Position numbers and translations under genes: made by a program. This document shows positions 1 to 8,081 of a DNA stretch of 64,000 nt, in pieces (the first letter of the stretch is position 1; each line of letters opens with the position of its first letter). The stretch comes from Suilimivivens sp964393865. GTDB taxonomy: Bacteria; Bacillota; Clostridia; Lachnospirales; Lachnospiraceae. A model generated the notes under the pieces. The model saw only the letters and a program-made list of their open reading frames with translations. It made no database searches and was not told the origin of the DNA. Location of the stretch: NCBI GenBank assembly GCA_964393865.1, contig CAYMUW010000002.1, positions 80,868 to 144,867 of the forward strand. Direction: 5' to 3'.

Positions 1-153
1 AATGTAGCCTAACTTGTCGCAGTATCGGTAGTCCTTCGCAGTTCCTTTGGTATACTCTGAAAAATTCTTTTCAACGATCTCCTTGAAGTTCTCCGGCAGG
101 TTGAAAATATCAACCTTCATATTCAGCGGTAAAGTAATGATATATGATTTCAT
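1..153 (-). CDS. Phage hypothetical protein (3' end outside window)
   Basis: An open frame starts with ATG at 153 and runs off the left edge after 51 codons (starts MKSYIITLPLNMKV). It overlaps the stop of the next upstream gene by 4 bases, as in the tightly packed early operon to its right. I do not recognise the family. Confidence 0.6.
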   Translation of the reverse strand, partial: MKSYIITLPLNMKVDIFNLPENFKEIVEKNFSEYTKGTAKDYRYCDKLGYI

Positions 154-452
154 TCCGCCACTTCCGGCATCTCATAAATGCCTCTCTCAATCCGTTCTAT
201 CTTTTTGCTCCTCGGCTTGAAATCCTGTATCACGGCGATTACATCATACACGGCTGTCAGGTTGCTGTCGCAGCCAATGTCCGCGTAAATCCTGTGTCCG
301 TTTTCATATGTGATTTCCGCTACTTCCTTGCAATATTCCCTGCCACCGGCTTTGTACCAATCCCTGACCGCCTCGATGGATTTTACCTTTTCACCGTTCA
401 TATTCAGGATTGGCACTAATGCCATGAGCGTATGATTAATGCTTTTGTTCAT
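150..452 (-). CDS. Phage hypothetical protein, 100 aa
   Basis: Starts at ATG 452, inside a longer open frame; this start overlaps the preceding Cys-rich gene by a few bases, matching the operon style. The product is mixed alpha/beta with no membrane segment and ends in a basic stretch (FKPRSKKIERIERG). No family recognised. Member of the leftward early operon. Confidence 0.6.
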   Translation of the reverse strand: MNKSINHTLMALVPILNMNGEKVKSIEAVRDWYKAGGREYCKEVAEITYENGHRIYADIGCDSNLTAVYDVIAVIQDFKPRSKKIERIERGIYEMPEVAE

Positions 453-606
453 CTTCTTCCTCCCAATTTCCGCAAGTATCATCGTAGGCTGTATGTAGCC
501 CGTATGCCTCGCTTTCATCGTTCGTGCAATAATATCCGCACATGCAATTACCTTCCCATCTTGACCTGTTAAATTTGCACGTTCCACATACTTCTTTTCT
601 TTCCAT
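436..606 (-). CDS. Small Cys-rich phage protein, 56 aa
   Basis: Begins MERKEVCGTCKFN and contains cysteine pairs (CGTC, CMCGYYC, and a later C), the layout of a small zinc-binding protein. Short Cys-rich proteins of this look are common in phage early operons. The metal role is inference; no enzymatic motif is visible. Confidence 0.6.
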   Translation of the reverse strand: MERKEVCGTCKFNRSRWEGNCMCGYYCTNDESEAYGLHTAYDDTCGNWEEEDEQKH

Positions 607-607
607 G

Positions 608-892
608 TCAGCCCTCCGCACTTTCCTCTAACCATGAATCATGTTTAACGTAGCATTTCATGACAGGCCGGAAGTAATCCATGAACCCACATCCCCTCAC
701 AAGCCTCACGTCTGCCCACAAGCAGGAAATTTCCGAATCGTGATATTTCTCAACATATTCTTTCTTGTTTCTGCTTGTATCGAAGAGTATCTTCCCTGTT
801 TTCCCATCAAGGGCTATCAGGTCACATTTGAGCGGCTTTTCCTTAAATCCGAACTGCTCTTCAATTTCCACCAATAAATCCGATATCTTCAT
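608..892 (-). CDS. Phage hypothetical protein, 94 aa
   Basis: Start ATG at 892 follows a good ribosome site (AAAGGAG, 6-7 bases upstream) and overlaps the stop of the preceding gene (ATGA type). The product is soluble, mixed charge, with no motif I recognise. Part of the leftward early operon. Confidence 0.6.
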   Translation of the reverse strand: MKISDLLVEIEEQFGFKEKPLKCDLIALDGKTGKILFDTSRNKKEYVEKYHDSEISCLWADVRLVRGCGFMDYFRPVMKCYVKHDSWLEESAEG

Positions 893-1378
893 GTCAATCT
901 CCTTTGTTTTTTTAATTTAATGCCATAGGCAATACAGCCAAAGCGAATATCTTTATCTACGTTATGCCCGTCATAAATAACCGTATTTCCAAAAATCCCC
1001 GTGAGCTCCGTCCCTATTGGAACAATGGGGAGAAGATAAAGCGGAACGAGCCATATGCCCTTTGTGTTTTCCAATCCCGCAATTTTATCTTCCAATGTCT
1101 GTCCTTCGCTTAAAAGATACCTTGCGTCCGGCTTTCTCAACTCCGCAATTTCCTCGTCAATATCCTCGTCTGAAGACCATTTGCCAAAACGCAATTCTCG
1201 GCAGATTTCTTCTGTCAGGTTGTTCCAATCAATATGTTTTTTTAATTCCTCAAGGAACTTTTCCGTGCTTTCTCTGACTTCTTTCCTGCAATCTTCATCA
1301 GACCAGTTTTCATACTGCACAGTTTCCGCTATCTTATTTGCATACCATGTAAGGCAATTTATAATTTTTGTTTTCATG
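889..1378 (-). CDS. Phage hypothetical protein, 162 aa
   Basis: The start chosen is ATG 1378 (MKTKIINCLTWYANK), directly after the stop of the HerA-like ATPase gene; a longer upstream frame would overlap that gene by 146 bases and is not believed. The N-terminal 110 residues are acidic and helical; the C-terminal part is hydrophobic (WLVPLYLLPIVPIG) and may be a membrane-associated or beta region. Function unknown. Confidence 0.6.
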
Positions 1379-2950
1379 TTAATCCTCCAAATACTCATCC
1401 AGCAACGCGGAATAATCCATCTCTCCGCTTTCCTCTTTCCAGCAATCCCAGAAGTCAATTGTCCGGCTCTGCGGCCTTTCATCCGCCAGCTCCACATGGA
1501 TTTTGAGCGGTATCGGGCAGGCATCGCCGATACATAAGCAATCCCCCGGCGTGAACATGGAAGTCTGCTCGATCACGTCCGCGCTCCCGGCTGGCATCAT
1601 GCCCTTAATCATGCTCTTGTCGTTCTCATTGTTCAGCTTCATAATGATGTAGTTGGCACACTGCGCCATGATGGTTTTATTTAATTCTGACGGCCTCTGA
1701 GAGGCTACTAAAAGCGTTATCCCGAACTTGCGCCCTTCCTTCGCAATATCCTCAAATATCTCCACCATGCGCCGCTGGGAAGCCGTCAGTTGGAAATCCG
1801 TTGGGATATATACATGTGCCTCGTCACACACCAGCGTCACGGGATGGATATTGCCTTTGGGTTGTAGGAGTTGCATATTGTAGACCAGCTTCGCTATCGC
1901 CCCGATGATCGTGATCGCCACGTCATGCGGGATATCTGACAGGTCAATGTTCTTCACGGGCTTCTCCCCGCCCATGATGCGGTTTATGAGGTACGTAAGG
2001 TAATCCTGTCCGGCATCTTCCATCAGGAAGTCATACCGCTTATCACTTGCAAGGTTTTCCATCGTGTTAATAATTCCTGCCAATTTGCCGTTGTAATCGC
2101 CTTTAACAGTCTTTGCCTGTCCCGCCTTATCGCCGGTCTTGTAAAACTCGCCGGTCTTGACTTCTTCCTCGTTCAGCAGTTTCATATAGCCAAGCACATT
2201 CTGAAAATTGAAGTATGTAGGTTTTCCCTCATTCCTGCCAAGTGAGCATTCCCTGTATGCTTTCCGCAACGCCGATAACACCGTCGTGCTTTCCTCTTTC
2301 ACTTTGAGGATATTGCTCACCATGTCGTAAAAGCCAAGCGCCCAAATAGGGAAGAATACGCCGTTATTCCCTATCTTAATGTTGTCCGCATAGGACAGGC
2401 CGCCGTACTCCCCGTGGATATCAAACACGATAATATTCGGATGCCCCGCGCCCCTTACGGTTTCTTCCAGTATCTTTGCTACCGTCTCCGACTTGCCGCA
2501 TCCGGTATTCCCCACGATGCAGGAATGCCGCTGGAAGAATTTGTTGCCGTCAAGATATGCATATGTGTCATGTTCTGTAAATTTCCCGATACAAAAAACG
2601 TCTTTCCTTTGAAAGCAACCTATTATTTTCGCAAATTTATTACGCATAATCTTTTTAATCTGTACCTCGGTACTCGGATAGCGGTCAATCTGCTGCTTAA
2701 AATCGCTGTCCTCCACGCTCCCCAGAATGGCGCACTCAATCACCTTTATGCTAGGGACATTCATGTCCTCAACAAACATGTCGTCCTCTATCGGCTGTTC
2801 CGCGTCCGTGTCGGTGATCTGCGTCACCATTGTTACGAGTTCCGCTTCACCGTCCGATATGCTTATCAGGTCATTCAGCCGGACGGCCTTAAAACTCTCT
2901 GAATCTGTCTTTATCTGCACCCTGTCGGGCATTATCTTTACTAATTTCAT
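1379..2950 (-). CDS. HerA/DUF87-family hexameric ATPase
   Basis: 523 aa. An N-terminal beta-barrel-like region of about 110 residues precedes a RecA-type ATPase core. Walker A is GNTGCGKS at residues 147-154; Walker B with flanking sequence is LVCDEAHVYIP near residue 375; ASQRPSELNKTIM follows as the sensor region typical of HerA/FtsK-like translocases. HerA proteins pump or resect DNA ends, usually with the NurA nuclease. Here the neighbour is a PD-(D/E)XK exonuclease (4406-5158), so a role in phage recombination or end processing is inferred. Its start overlaps the stop of nothing but sits 4 bases into the end of the 157-aa gene. Confidence 0.85.
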   Translation of the reverse strand: MKLVKIMPDRVQIKTDSESFKAVRLNDLISISDGEAELVTMVTQITDTDAEQPIEDDMFVEDMNVPSIKVIECAILGSVEDSDFKQQIDRYPSTEVQIKKIMRNKFAKIIGCFQRKDVFCIGKFTEHDTYAYLDGNKFFQRHSCIVGNTGCGKSETVAKILEETVRGAGHPNIIVFDIHGEYGGLSYADNIKIGNNGVFFPIWALGFYDMVSNILKVKEESTTVLSALRKAYRECSLGRNEGKPTYFNFQNVLGYMKLLNEEEVKTGEFYKTGDKAGQAKTVKGDYNGKLAGIINTMENLASDKRYDFLMEDAGQDYLTYLINRIMGGEKPVKNIDLSDIPHDVAITIIGAIAKLVYNMQLLQPKGNIHPVTLVCDEAHVYIPTDFQLTASQRRMVEIFEDIAKEGRKFGITLLVASQRPSELNKTIMAQCANYIIMKLNNENDKSMIKGMMPAGSADVIEQTSMFTPGDCLCIGDACPIPLKIHVELADERPQSRTIDFWDCWKEESGEMDYSALLDEYLED

Positions 2951-3420
2951 ATCTCTTCTCCTAACCCCTCAATCGCCCTAAATACATCAGCAAGCTCTGT
3001 CAGGCTTTGATATTTCCTCTGGAAACATTGCAATTCCCGGATTGCATTGCTAAGCACGATAGCCCTCGTGTCATCCTGCGACAATGCCTTTTCAGTGGAT
3101 ATGTAAGAGCCTGTCCTTGCCACGGAAACATTCACAAACGCCGGGGCAGTGTGTTTTTCGTCCTCTTCGTCCTGCCGCACTACAACAACGCTCCTTATAA
3201 GCCTGTTTGCCTGTATCAGCCGGTATTCCTCGCCTGCCTTTTCGTTATCCCATTCAAAACAGGGATGTATCGGGCTTTCTTCCGGCCTGCCGGAATCCAG
3301 CACGTTTTCCCGCGTCAATGCCCCGTTCTTTTCCTTTACCTCTTCCAGATGTTCCCCTGCCGTCTGCGCCGGGATGGGGAATAACCCCGGAAGTTTATAA
3401 TCGTAAATTTTACAAATCAT
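2947..3420 (-). CDS. Phage recombination-cassette protein, 157 aa
   Basis: The start is ATG 3420 (MICKIYDYKLPG), preceded by AAAGGAG. A longer frame extends through the pentamer repeat array (residues like RQGKAW) but that is repeat read-through, not protein. The gene overlaps the HerA-like gene by 4 bases, so the two are probably translationally coupled. Soluble, acidic, no recognised catalytic motif. Confidence 0.65.
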   Translation of the reverse strand: MICKIYDYKLPGLFPIPAQTAGEHLEEVKEKNGALTRENVLDSGRPEESPIHPCFEWDNEKAGEEYRLIQANRLIRSVVVVRQDEEDEKHTAPAFVNVSVARTGSYISTEKALSQDDTRAIVLSNAIRELQCFQRKYQSLTELADVFRAIEGLGEEI

Positions 3421-3446
3421 TGCGGTTCTCCTTTCGTTTTTAATTA

Positions 3447-3566
3447 ACCATGCCTTACCTTGCCTTGCCAGACCAAACCACGCCAAACCTTGCCACGCCC
3501 CACCTTGACTGCCATACCTCGCCAAGCCATACCGCGCCGAGCCATGCCTGACCCCGCCTCGCCATG
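3447..3566. repeat. Pentanucleotide-phased RCCNN repeat array, copy 1
   Basis: About 120 bases made almost wholly of 5-base units of the form (A/G)CC plus two variable bases on the plus strand, that is NNGGY on the transcribed minus strand. It lies between the 209-aa gene and the 157-aa gene, upstream of a normal ribosome site. A second array with the same unit lies at 4249-4396. Confidence 0.9.
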
Positions 3567-3576
3567 AGCATTTATA

Positions 3577-4206
3577 TTATTCTCCTTCCCTTGCCACATG
3601 GAATGAGCCAAACTGTCCGTTTTTCTGCATACGCCATTCCCCAACGCCGATAGAGAAGCCGCCGATTTCAAAGAATGATATAATCTGCTCCTGTGAAATG
3701 ACGCTCGCGTTATATTCAATTTCCAAAGTGGTTTTCCAGTCCTGTAATTCACCGCGGTATCTGATGTCGGAAGTCTTGGAAATGCCGCCAATCCGCACCA
3801 TGTCCTCACGCATATTCGGCGTTCCCTCAATCTCCGCATACTCACCTAAGACCTTGAAAGCGGCTTTCGGCGTGGTCTTGTTCTTTGAACTGCCTGACTG
3901 GAATCCGCCGTCAATGGCGCACATCTTAAAGGCGATTGTCGGGAATCCGAACTTTGCCTCCTGTACATCTTTCTCGGTCGGCTTCTTCGGCTTCTCCGTC
4001 AGCCAGTAGAGTGAATCACAGAAGTCCCTGAACGGGTCTTTTGCCTCTTTCCCGGCTTTCGCCTTTTTCATCTGCTTATCCAGCATTTCTTTCTTTGCCT
4101 TTTCGCTCCATGCATGGGAGATAAGCGGCGTGTCGCCGATAAGCCGCAAGTAAAATCTCCTGATGTCATACTGTGGTATCTCAATTTTGATTTCCTCTTT
4201 CTTCAT
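3577..4206 (-). CDS. Conserved phage recombination-cassette protein, 209 aa
   Basis: ATG 4206 is preceded by AAAGGAG. The middle holds a lysine-rich helix (residues 35-60); the C-terminus has a glycine-rich stretch (FEIGGFSIGVGEWR) followed by NGQFGSF. I have the impression of a family found beside phage exonucleases, but no assigned function. The Gly-rich loop is loosely reminiscent of RRM/RAMP folds, which is only a hypothesis. Because an exonuclease is next door and no RecT/Erf/Sak is present, a single-strand annealing role is worth testing. Confidence 0.7.
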   Translation of the reverse strand: MKKEEIKIEIPQYDIRRFYLRLIGDTPLISHAWSEKAKKEMLDKQMKKAKAGKEAKDPFRDFCDSLYWLTEKPKKPTEKDVQEAKFGFPTIAFKMCAIDGGFQSGSSKNKTTPKAAFKVLGEYAEIEGTPNMREDMVRIGGISKTSDIRYRGELQDWKTTLEIEYNASVISQEQIISFFEIGGFSIGVGEWRMQKNGQFGSFHVAREGE

Positions 4207-4248
4207 TTTTGTTCTCCTTTTCTTTTTGATTTTAATTTATTGCTTTAA

Positions 4249-4396
4249 TTTGCCCTGACTGCCTCGCCACGCCTTGCCTGACCTTGCCCGACCTCGCCGC
4301 GCCGGGCCATGCCCCGAACATGACTGCCTCGCCTTGCCTTGCCGAACCTAACCTTACCCCGCCTCGCCAGACCACGCCTTACCGCACCATGCCTTG
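4249..4396. repeat. Pentanucleotide-phased RCCNN repeat array, copy 2
   Basis: About 148 bases of 5-base units starting GCC or ACC, with one interruption of two units near 4316-4325. It separates the exonuclease gene from the 209-aa gene on the minus-strand operon. The units vary in the last two bases, so the period is conserved but the sequence is not. Confidence 0.92.
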
Positions 4397-4405
4397 AACA
4401 TATCA

Positions 4406-5158
4406 TCAATCCCTCAATAATTCCGCATAATCCCTTATCCTTGCCTTTTTCACGCTCTTGCAGTAATCGCACGTCCCACAGTAATGGGGTTCTTCCTCAC
4501 CATTTTTCACAGCGATAAACCGTGGCATATTCATCTCCACTTCCGCAAGCGCATTTCCAAGCTCCGGCTGTAGTATCTGGAAGATGTCGTGGTCATACTG
4601 CTTTTCCTTCGTCACGACCGCCAGATAGAACGGCAATTCGCCGTAGCCGTTAGCCTTGACCCCGGCTTGATACACCGCTCCCTGTATGTCATAACGGAAT
4701 TTCGGTATACCGTAAAAATTCCGCATATACTTTAAGTCGCAGATACAGTAACCCTCGCAAAAACTGTCCATCTTCATCTTCCACTTCGCACCGAACATCT
4801 CAAAGGTAAGTATCTTCTGCTTCTCACCGCCCATAAAGTAATCGACAAACCGCTCATCACTCTGCAAGCCCTCATAAGTCGCTTGCGCCCGCCTGAAATC
4901 CGCAAGAAGCGTGTGCCGCACGGTTTGGTTTTTCGTGAAGATTTCCCGGTGTTCCTGCATGAACCTGTCCGCCGTGCCCTCAAAGAGGCTGTCAAAGAAC
5001 GAGCCAACAAGCAGGGCTTTGGTCTGCTGTTCTATATATTCGCCGCGAAGTTTAGCCATTGCCCTAGCTTCACAAGAAGCAAATTCTTTCCATTGTGATG
5101 TACTGAAAAATTTCCAGTTGCTTTCTACACTATAGTAGTTGTTTTCGTCTAGCTCCAT
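4406..5158 (-). CDS. Phage PD-(D/E)XK exonuclease (RecE/DUF3799-like)
   Basis: 250 aa. Nuclease signature: D131 (KMKMDSF) and D141-x-K143 (ICDLKYM), followed by a helix with Q (YDIQGAVYQ), the layout of lambda-exonuclease/RecB-like folds. A C-terminal Cys cluster (CGTCDYC near 230) may bind metal. Such enzymes resect double-strand ends for annealing-based phage recombination. The start overlaps the 3' end of the homing-endonuclease-like gene by about 29 bases, compatible with later insertion of that gene. Confidence 0.8.
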   Translation of the reverse strand: MELDENNYYSVESNWKFFSTSQWKEFASCEARAMAKLRGEYIEQQTKALLVGSFFDSLFEGTADRFMQEHREIFTKNQTVRHTLLADFRRAQATYEGLQSDERFVDYFMGGEKQKILTFEMFGAKWKMKMDSFCEGYCICDLKYMRNFYGIPKFRYDIQGAVYQAGVKANGYGELPFYLAVVTKEKQYDHDIFQILQPELGNALAEVEMNMPRFIAVKNGEEEPHYCGTCDYCKSVKKARIRDYAELLRD

Positions 5159-5912
5159 TTTTGTATTCTTCCTTTTTTCTCATTGCCTCGCCGACTGTCT
5201 TAAAACAGCCGAGATATTCCCCGTCTATTTGCAAAATAAATCTCTCAATCGACTTTATCCAATAAATTCCTTTGATTCCGGTATTACTTCTTGTATTTTT
5301 CTCAGTGAATAAAATTTTTTCAGGGTCAGTCATCCTTTTTGCTCGTTCCTGAAGCATTCTTTCGGACAAGTTAAGTTTTTTCGCCCAGTCAGCAATAATT
5401 AAAGTTTCTCCTTTGTATGATAAAAATACATTGTCTGATTTGTTTCTGCTGTTTTCTGCACTTGAAACAAATCTGCAGTTATCCGGCGAATATCCCTTGC
5501 TATTATCTATCCTGTCTATTTGTTGTTCCTTTCTACTTTTAGAATAATCATAGCCATTGTCTAAGGCCCATTCTTTAAAAGCGGAAAAATTGTTTTTCCA
5601 TTCTTCACAGACAGTAATTCCTTTTTCAAGATACCATTTAGAGCTAGAGTTTCCTGCGTTATAACATCTACCTTTCATACCGCTCCAAATCACATATAAT
5701 CTATCTTTCTTTCTCGGCGTATGATTGCTATTCTTTCTAATGCAGCCACAAGACCTCGTGGCTCCGCTTGTTAAAGAATAAGAAATAACATATGTTATAT
5801 TTCCGCAATCACATTGGCACTTCCACAAGGGTTTTTCCCCTCTGCTTCCTGACCTTTCGATCACCGTCAGCCGTCCGAATCTTTGGCCACTTAAATTCTT
5901 ACATTTTCCCAT
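5130..5912 (-). CDS. HNH-like phage DNA-binding/homing endonuclease-type protein
   Basis: Start ATG 5912 (MGKCKNLSGQRFG) follows AGAGGAG. An N-terminal zinc-type element has CQCDCGN and SCGC (residues about 32-56), followed by GMKGRCYN, an IDRIDNSKGYSPDNC segment typical of phage HNH-associated proteins, and a C-terminal YWIKS...F..IDG AP2-like module. This domain set fits free-standing homing endonucleases or their relatives. Base composition is more AT-rich than its neighbours, consistent with a recent insertion between the exonuclease and the 85-aa gene. Confidence 0.7.
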   Translation of the reverse strand: MGKCKNLSGQRFGRLTVIERSGSRGEKPLWKCQCDCGNITYVISYSLTSGATRSCGCIRKNSNHTPRKKDRLYVIWSGMKGRCYNAGNSSSKWYLEKGITVCEEWKNNFSAFKEWALDNGYDYSKSRKEQQIDRIDNSKGYSPDNCRFVSSAENSRNKSDNVFLSYKGETLIIADWAKKLNLSERMLQERAKRMTDPEKILFTEKNTRSNTGIKGIYWIKSIERFILQIDGEYLGCFKTVGEAMRKKEEYKNGARRKQLL

Positions 5913-5935
5913 ATTAAAATCCGCTCCTCTCATGC

Positions 5936-6193
5936 CTATATCTCGCTTTTTTTGATGATGGAAACGCCATTTTCCAGTGTGTCAAGCCTTTGCTGCGTTT
6001 CCTTGACAAGAGAGAACAGGAGATTGTAAAGGGTACTTACGCTGTCATACTGAGATGTCCAGTATTCCGCGTTCATGTTCTCCTGTCTTTGGCTAAAGAA
6101 GTCATCATACATCACCTCTGCGAGTGCGGCGGCTTTATCAGCCGTTACGCTAATGTCAAAAATCTCGTTGCTTACGTCAATCGTCGCTTTCAT
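5936..6193 (-). CDS. Phage hypothetical protein, 85 aa
   Basis: First gene leftward from the operator region at 6217-6292, divergent from a ribbon-helix-helix gene. It ends in a coiled-coil-like helix (LFSLVKETQQRLDTLENG). ATG 6193 follows GAGGTAAAAC. No family recognised; its position makes it the first gene of a transcript that may carry the recombination cassette. Confidence 0.6.
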   Translation of the reverse strand: MKATIDVSNEIFDISVTADKAAALAEVMYDDFFSQRQENMNAEYWTSQYDSVSTLYNLLFSLVKETQQRLDTLENGVSIIKKSEI

Positions 6194-6216
6194 AGTTTTA
6201 CCTCCGTCTAATAGTT

Positions 6217-6292
6217 TTTTAGTAGCATATAACTACTATATCACTACTAGACGAATATGTCAAACTATTTTACTATTAAATTGCTACTAAAA
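6217..6292. promoter_or_regulatory. Divergent operator with CTACTA/TAGTAG repeats
   Basis: An 11-base inverted repeat, TTTTAGTAGCA at 6217-6227 and TGCTACTAAAA at 6282-6292, flanks two direct copies of ACTACTA at 6232-6238 and 6243-6249, exactly 11 bases apart. It lies between divergent genes, one encoding an Arc-like protein, which fits a tandem-site RHH operator. Confidence 0.7.
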
Positions 6293-6306
6293 TAGGAGGT
6301 ATACAC

Positions 6307-6489
6307 ATGGCAAACGGTAAAAAAGTCGCTACCCAAATGCGCTACGACGAAGAACTATATGAAAAAACAAAGTACATCGCCGAAAACGAAATGCGCACAA
6401 TCAACGCCCAAATCGAATATTTCATCAAAAAAGGTGTCGAAGCTTATGAAAAGGAACACGGCATTATTTTTCTGCGGGGTAACGGGTAA
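6307..6489 (+). CDS. Ribbon-helix-helix (Arc/CopG-like) regulator
   Basis: 60 aa with TQMRYDEELYEKTKYIAENEMRT, the beta strand plus helix pattern of RHH DNA-binding proteins. ATG 6307 is preceded by AGGAGGT. It is the only plus-strand gene in the early region and faces a repeat-rich operator immediately upstream, so autoregulation is likely. It overlaps the convergent 58-aa RHH gene by 26 bases. Confidence 0.75.
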   Translation: MANGKKVATQMRYDEELYEKTKYIAENEMRTINAQIEYFIKKGVEAYEKEHGIIFLRGNG

Positions 6490-6640
6490 TATCTGATTCC
6501 CATAGCCTTTTTCCCTGCTCCAAGAGGATAATCAAAAATGCGTTCTGCGCTATCCCCATTCGTTCTGCTTCCTGTTTGATATATTGATGTATTTCAACAG
6601 GAAGCCTTATTTGCGTAGAAATATTGTTTTTATCTTTCAT
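6464..6640 (-). CDS. Second ribbon-helix-helix protein, 58 aa
   Basis: Starts at ATG 6640 after GAGGGTT; begins MKDKNNISTQIRLPVEIH and continues YIKQEAERMGIAQNAFLIILL, the RHH pattern (strand, helix A, turn, helix B). Its 3' end overlaps the convergent RHH gene. Two RHH proteins in antisense overlap may cross-regulate. Located just downstream of the 300-aa gene. Confidence 0.65.
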   Translation of the reverse strand: MKDKNNISTQIRLPVEIHQYIKQEAERMGIAQNAFLIILLEQGKRLWESDITRYPAEK

Positions 6641-6649
6641 ATAACCCTC

Positions 6650-7552
6650 CTACTTGAACGGCAGTTCTTCCTGCCCGTCCTCCGGCACTGTTTCCGGTTT
6701 GTCCTCTTTCTTATCCTTGTTCTTGTCTATGCCCTCAACTTTATCCTCAAACGGGTCTTTCAGTTCTTCCTCCGGCAGTCCTAAGTCAAAGTAATCCTCA
6801 CGCTTCGCTATTCCGTCCTTTAGGGAGTTGTAAACCCTCTTAAGCCGCTGTAAGCTCTGCATCGTGAAATGCTCCGCCTTGCAGCCGATGAACTTCTCAA
6901 CCGCCTCGAGGGGCACGCCGAACTCATTTTCAAGCACCGCTGTACACTGTCTTACAAGGTCAATAACCGGTACTTTACCGTCGCCCTGTAAAGTAAGCCT
7001 GCACTGGTTCTGCGCCGCTTCCACCACATCACCCGGTATCACGCCCAAAATGCAGGAGCGGAGCCGCCTCGCGCCCTGATTCGCCACCATCTCGTAGATA
7101 TCCCTTGGGTCTGTCAGCGCATAGTCGCCGCTCTTTGTGTGCCGTTTATGCGGCACAGTGAATATCTTACACTGCCTTGTATTAGTTTCCAGATCCCAGC
7201 AGTATGCCATAACCTGCGACTCCCCGTTCTTCTGCTCCAGCTCCATGATACCGAAGTCAAGGTTTCCCCAGTTCTGCGCCAACGCCTCCGCAAGACGGAT
7301 AGTCGGACCCGTAACTACGGTTGCGTCCTTCCCCTTCCCACGCGGATATTCGTATTCCGCTTTCTCTGCCAGAGTCTTTCGCTTGCATGCGTTAATGATA
7401 CGGTTATAGCTTGTAATCTCATCCCTTGGGAACTTCTTCGCTATCACCATCGCTGCCTGTACTTCCTGCGCCTGTCTTGACACCATCATCTCTGTTGTTG
7501 TGCTTTTTACTTCCGGGATGTTCTGCCCGTAAATATTTTCAACCTCGTTCAT
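6650..7552 (-). CDS. Conserved phage early protein, 300 aa (recombination-associated)
   Basis: The core (residues 20-200) is strongly patterned: SRQAQEVQAAMVIAKKFPR, GPTIRLAEALAQNWGN, YCWDLETNTRQ, VPHKRHTKSGDY, DPRDIYEMVANQGARRLR. The C-terminal 40 residues are acidic and lysine-rich, ending EELPFK, like the protein-docking tails of SSB-type proteins. I recognise it as a widespread phage family without a firm function. Location upstream of an exonuclease supports a recombination or ssDNA-binding role. Confidence 0.7.
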   Translation of the reverse strand: MNEVENIYGQNIPEVKSTTTEMMVSRQAQEVQAAMVIAKKFPRDEITSYNRIINACKRKTLAEKAEYEYPRGKGKDATVVTGPTIRLAEALAQNWGNLDFGIMELEQKNGESQVMAYCWDLETNTRQCKIFTVPHKRHTKSGDYALTDPRDIYEMVANQGARRLRSCILGVIPGDVVEAAQNQCRLTLQGDGKVPVIDLVRQCTAVLENEFGVPLEAVEKFIGCKAEHFTMQSLQRLKRVYNSLKDGIAKREDYFDLGLPEEELKDPFEDKVEGIDKNKDKKEDKPETVPEDGQEELPFK

Positions 7553-7757
7553 TTTTGATCTCCTTCCTTTTCCTCTTCCTCAATTCCCTCTCACAGGCGG
7601 CAACTCTTGATTTCGCGCCGCTTTCCTTGTTTATGGCTATCGCACGTTCCAACTCTTCTACTGTTGCGTATTCAAGATGACACTTAAAATTTACGTCATT
7701 TGCCGGAACTGTCGTCAGCCATGACACGTTGCTTTTCGCCTGCCACTGTCCTTCCAT
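7539..7757 (-). CDS. Phage hypothetical protein, 72 aa
   Basis: ATG 7757 is chosen because GGAAGGAG lies 11 bases upstream, inside a longer frame. The C-terminus is strongly basic (RELRKRKRKEIK). Overlaps both neighbouring genes. A YATVEELERAIAINKES helix suggests a small regulatory or structural role; unknown. Confidence 0.55.
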   Translation of the reverse strand: MEGQWQAKSNVSWLTTVPANDVNFKCHLEYATVEELERAIAINKESGAKSRVAACERELRKRKRKEIKNERG

Positions 7758-7899
7758 AATTGATGTAGCTCCTTCCCTTTCCGTCAACGGTCTTTCCTTT
7801 TGTAATGCTGACCGTATATCCGGCTTTTATGAGCAGCCTTGCAATATCAAGTTGCTCCTCCTTCGTGACTGCACTTGCAATAATCTCAATCTGTGCCAT
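7696..7899 (-). CDS. Phage hypothetical protein, 67 aa
   Basis: Begins MAQIEIIASAVTKEEQLDIARLLIKAGYTVSI, a compact strand-helix-strand pattern seen in many small phage early proteins. The last 20 residues overlap the start of the 72-aa gene by 62 bases, so the real 3' end might be altered. Unknown function. Confidence 0.6.
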   Translation of the reverse strand: MAQIEIIASAVTKEEQLDIARLLIKAGYTVSITKGKTVDGKGRSYINYGRTVAGEKQRVMADDSSGK

Positions 7900-8081
7900 T
7901 ATTCCCTCCGTATCCAGTTACCGGAATAGAACCACTCTACAAGCATTTCCTTAAACTCCTGTCTGTCTTCCTCCGTTCCATGCAGACACCTTTCAAGGGC
8001 GTACTCATATGCGCTTTCTTCCGGCACAAAAGTACCAGTCCTCATTTCTTCATACCCGGGTCCATCAAATAATCTTTTCAC
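7899..8081 (-). CDS. Phage hypothetical protein, 60 aa
   Basis: Acidic, helical product (EDRQEFKEMLVEWFYSGNW). Its start and stop share a base with the neighbouring genes, indicating translational coupling within the early operon. No motif recognised. Confidence 0.6.
   Translation of the reverse strand: MKRLFDGPGYEEMRTGTFVPEESAYEYALERCLHGTEEDRQEFKEMLVEWFYSGNWIRRE

Noticed and set aside
3447..4396. Pentamer arrays as a CRISPR array
   Set aside because: Units are 5 bases without spacers and vary internally; there are no cas genes.
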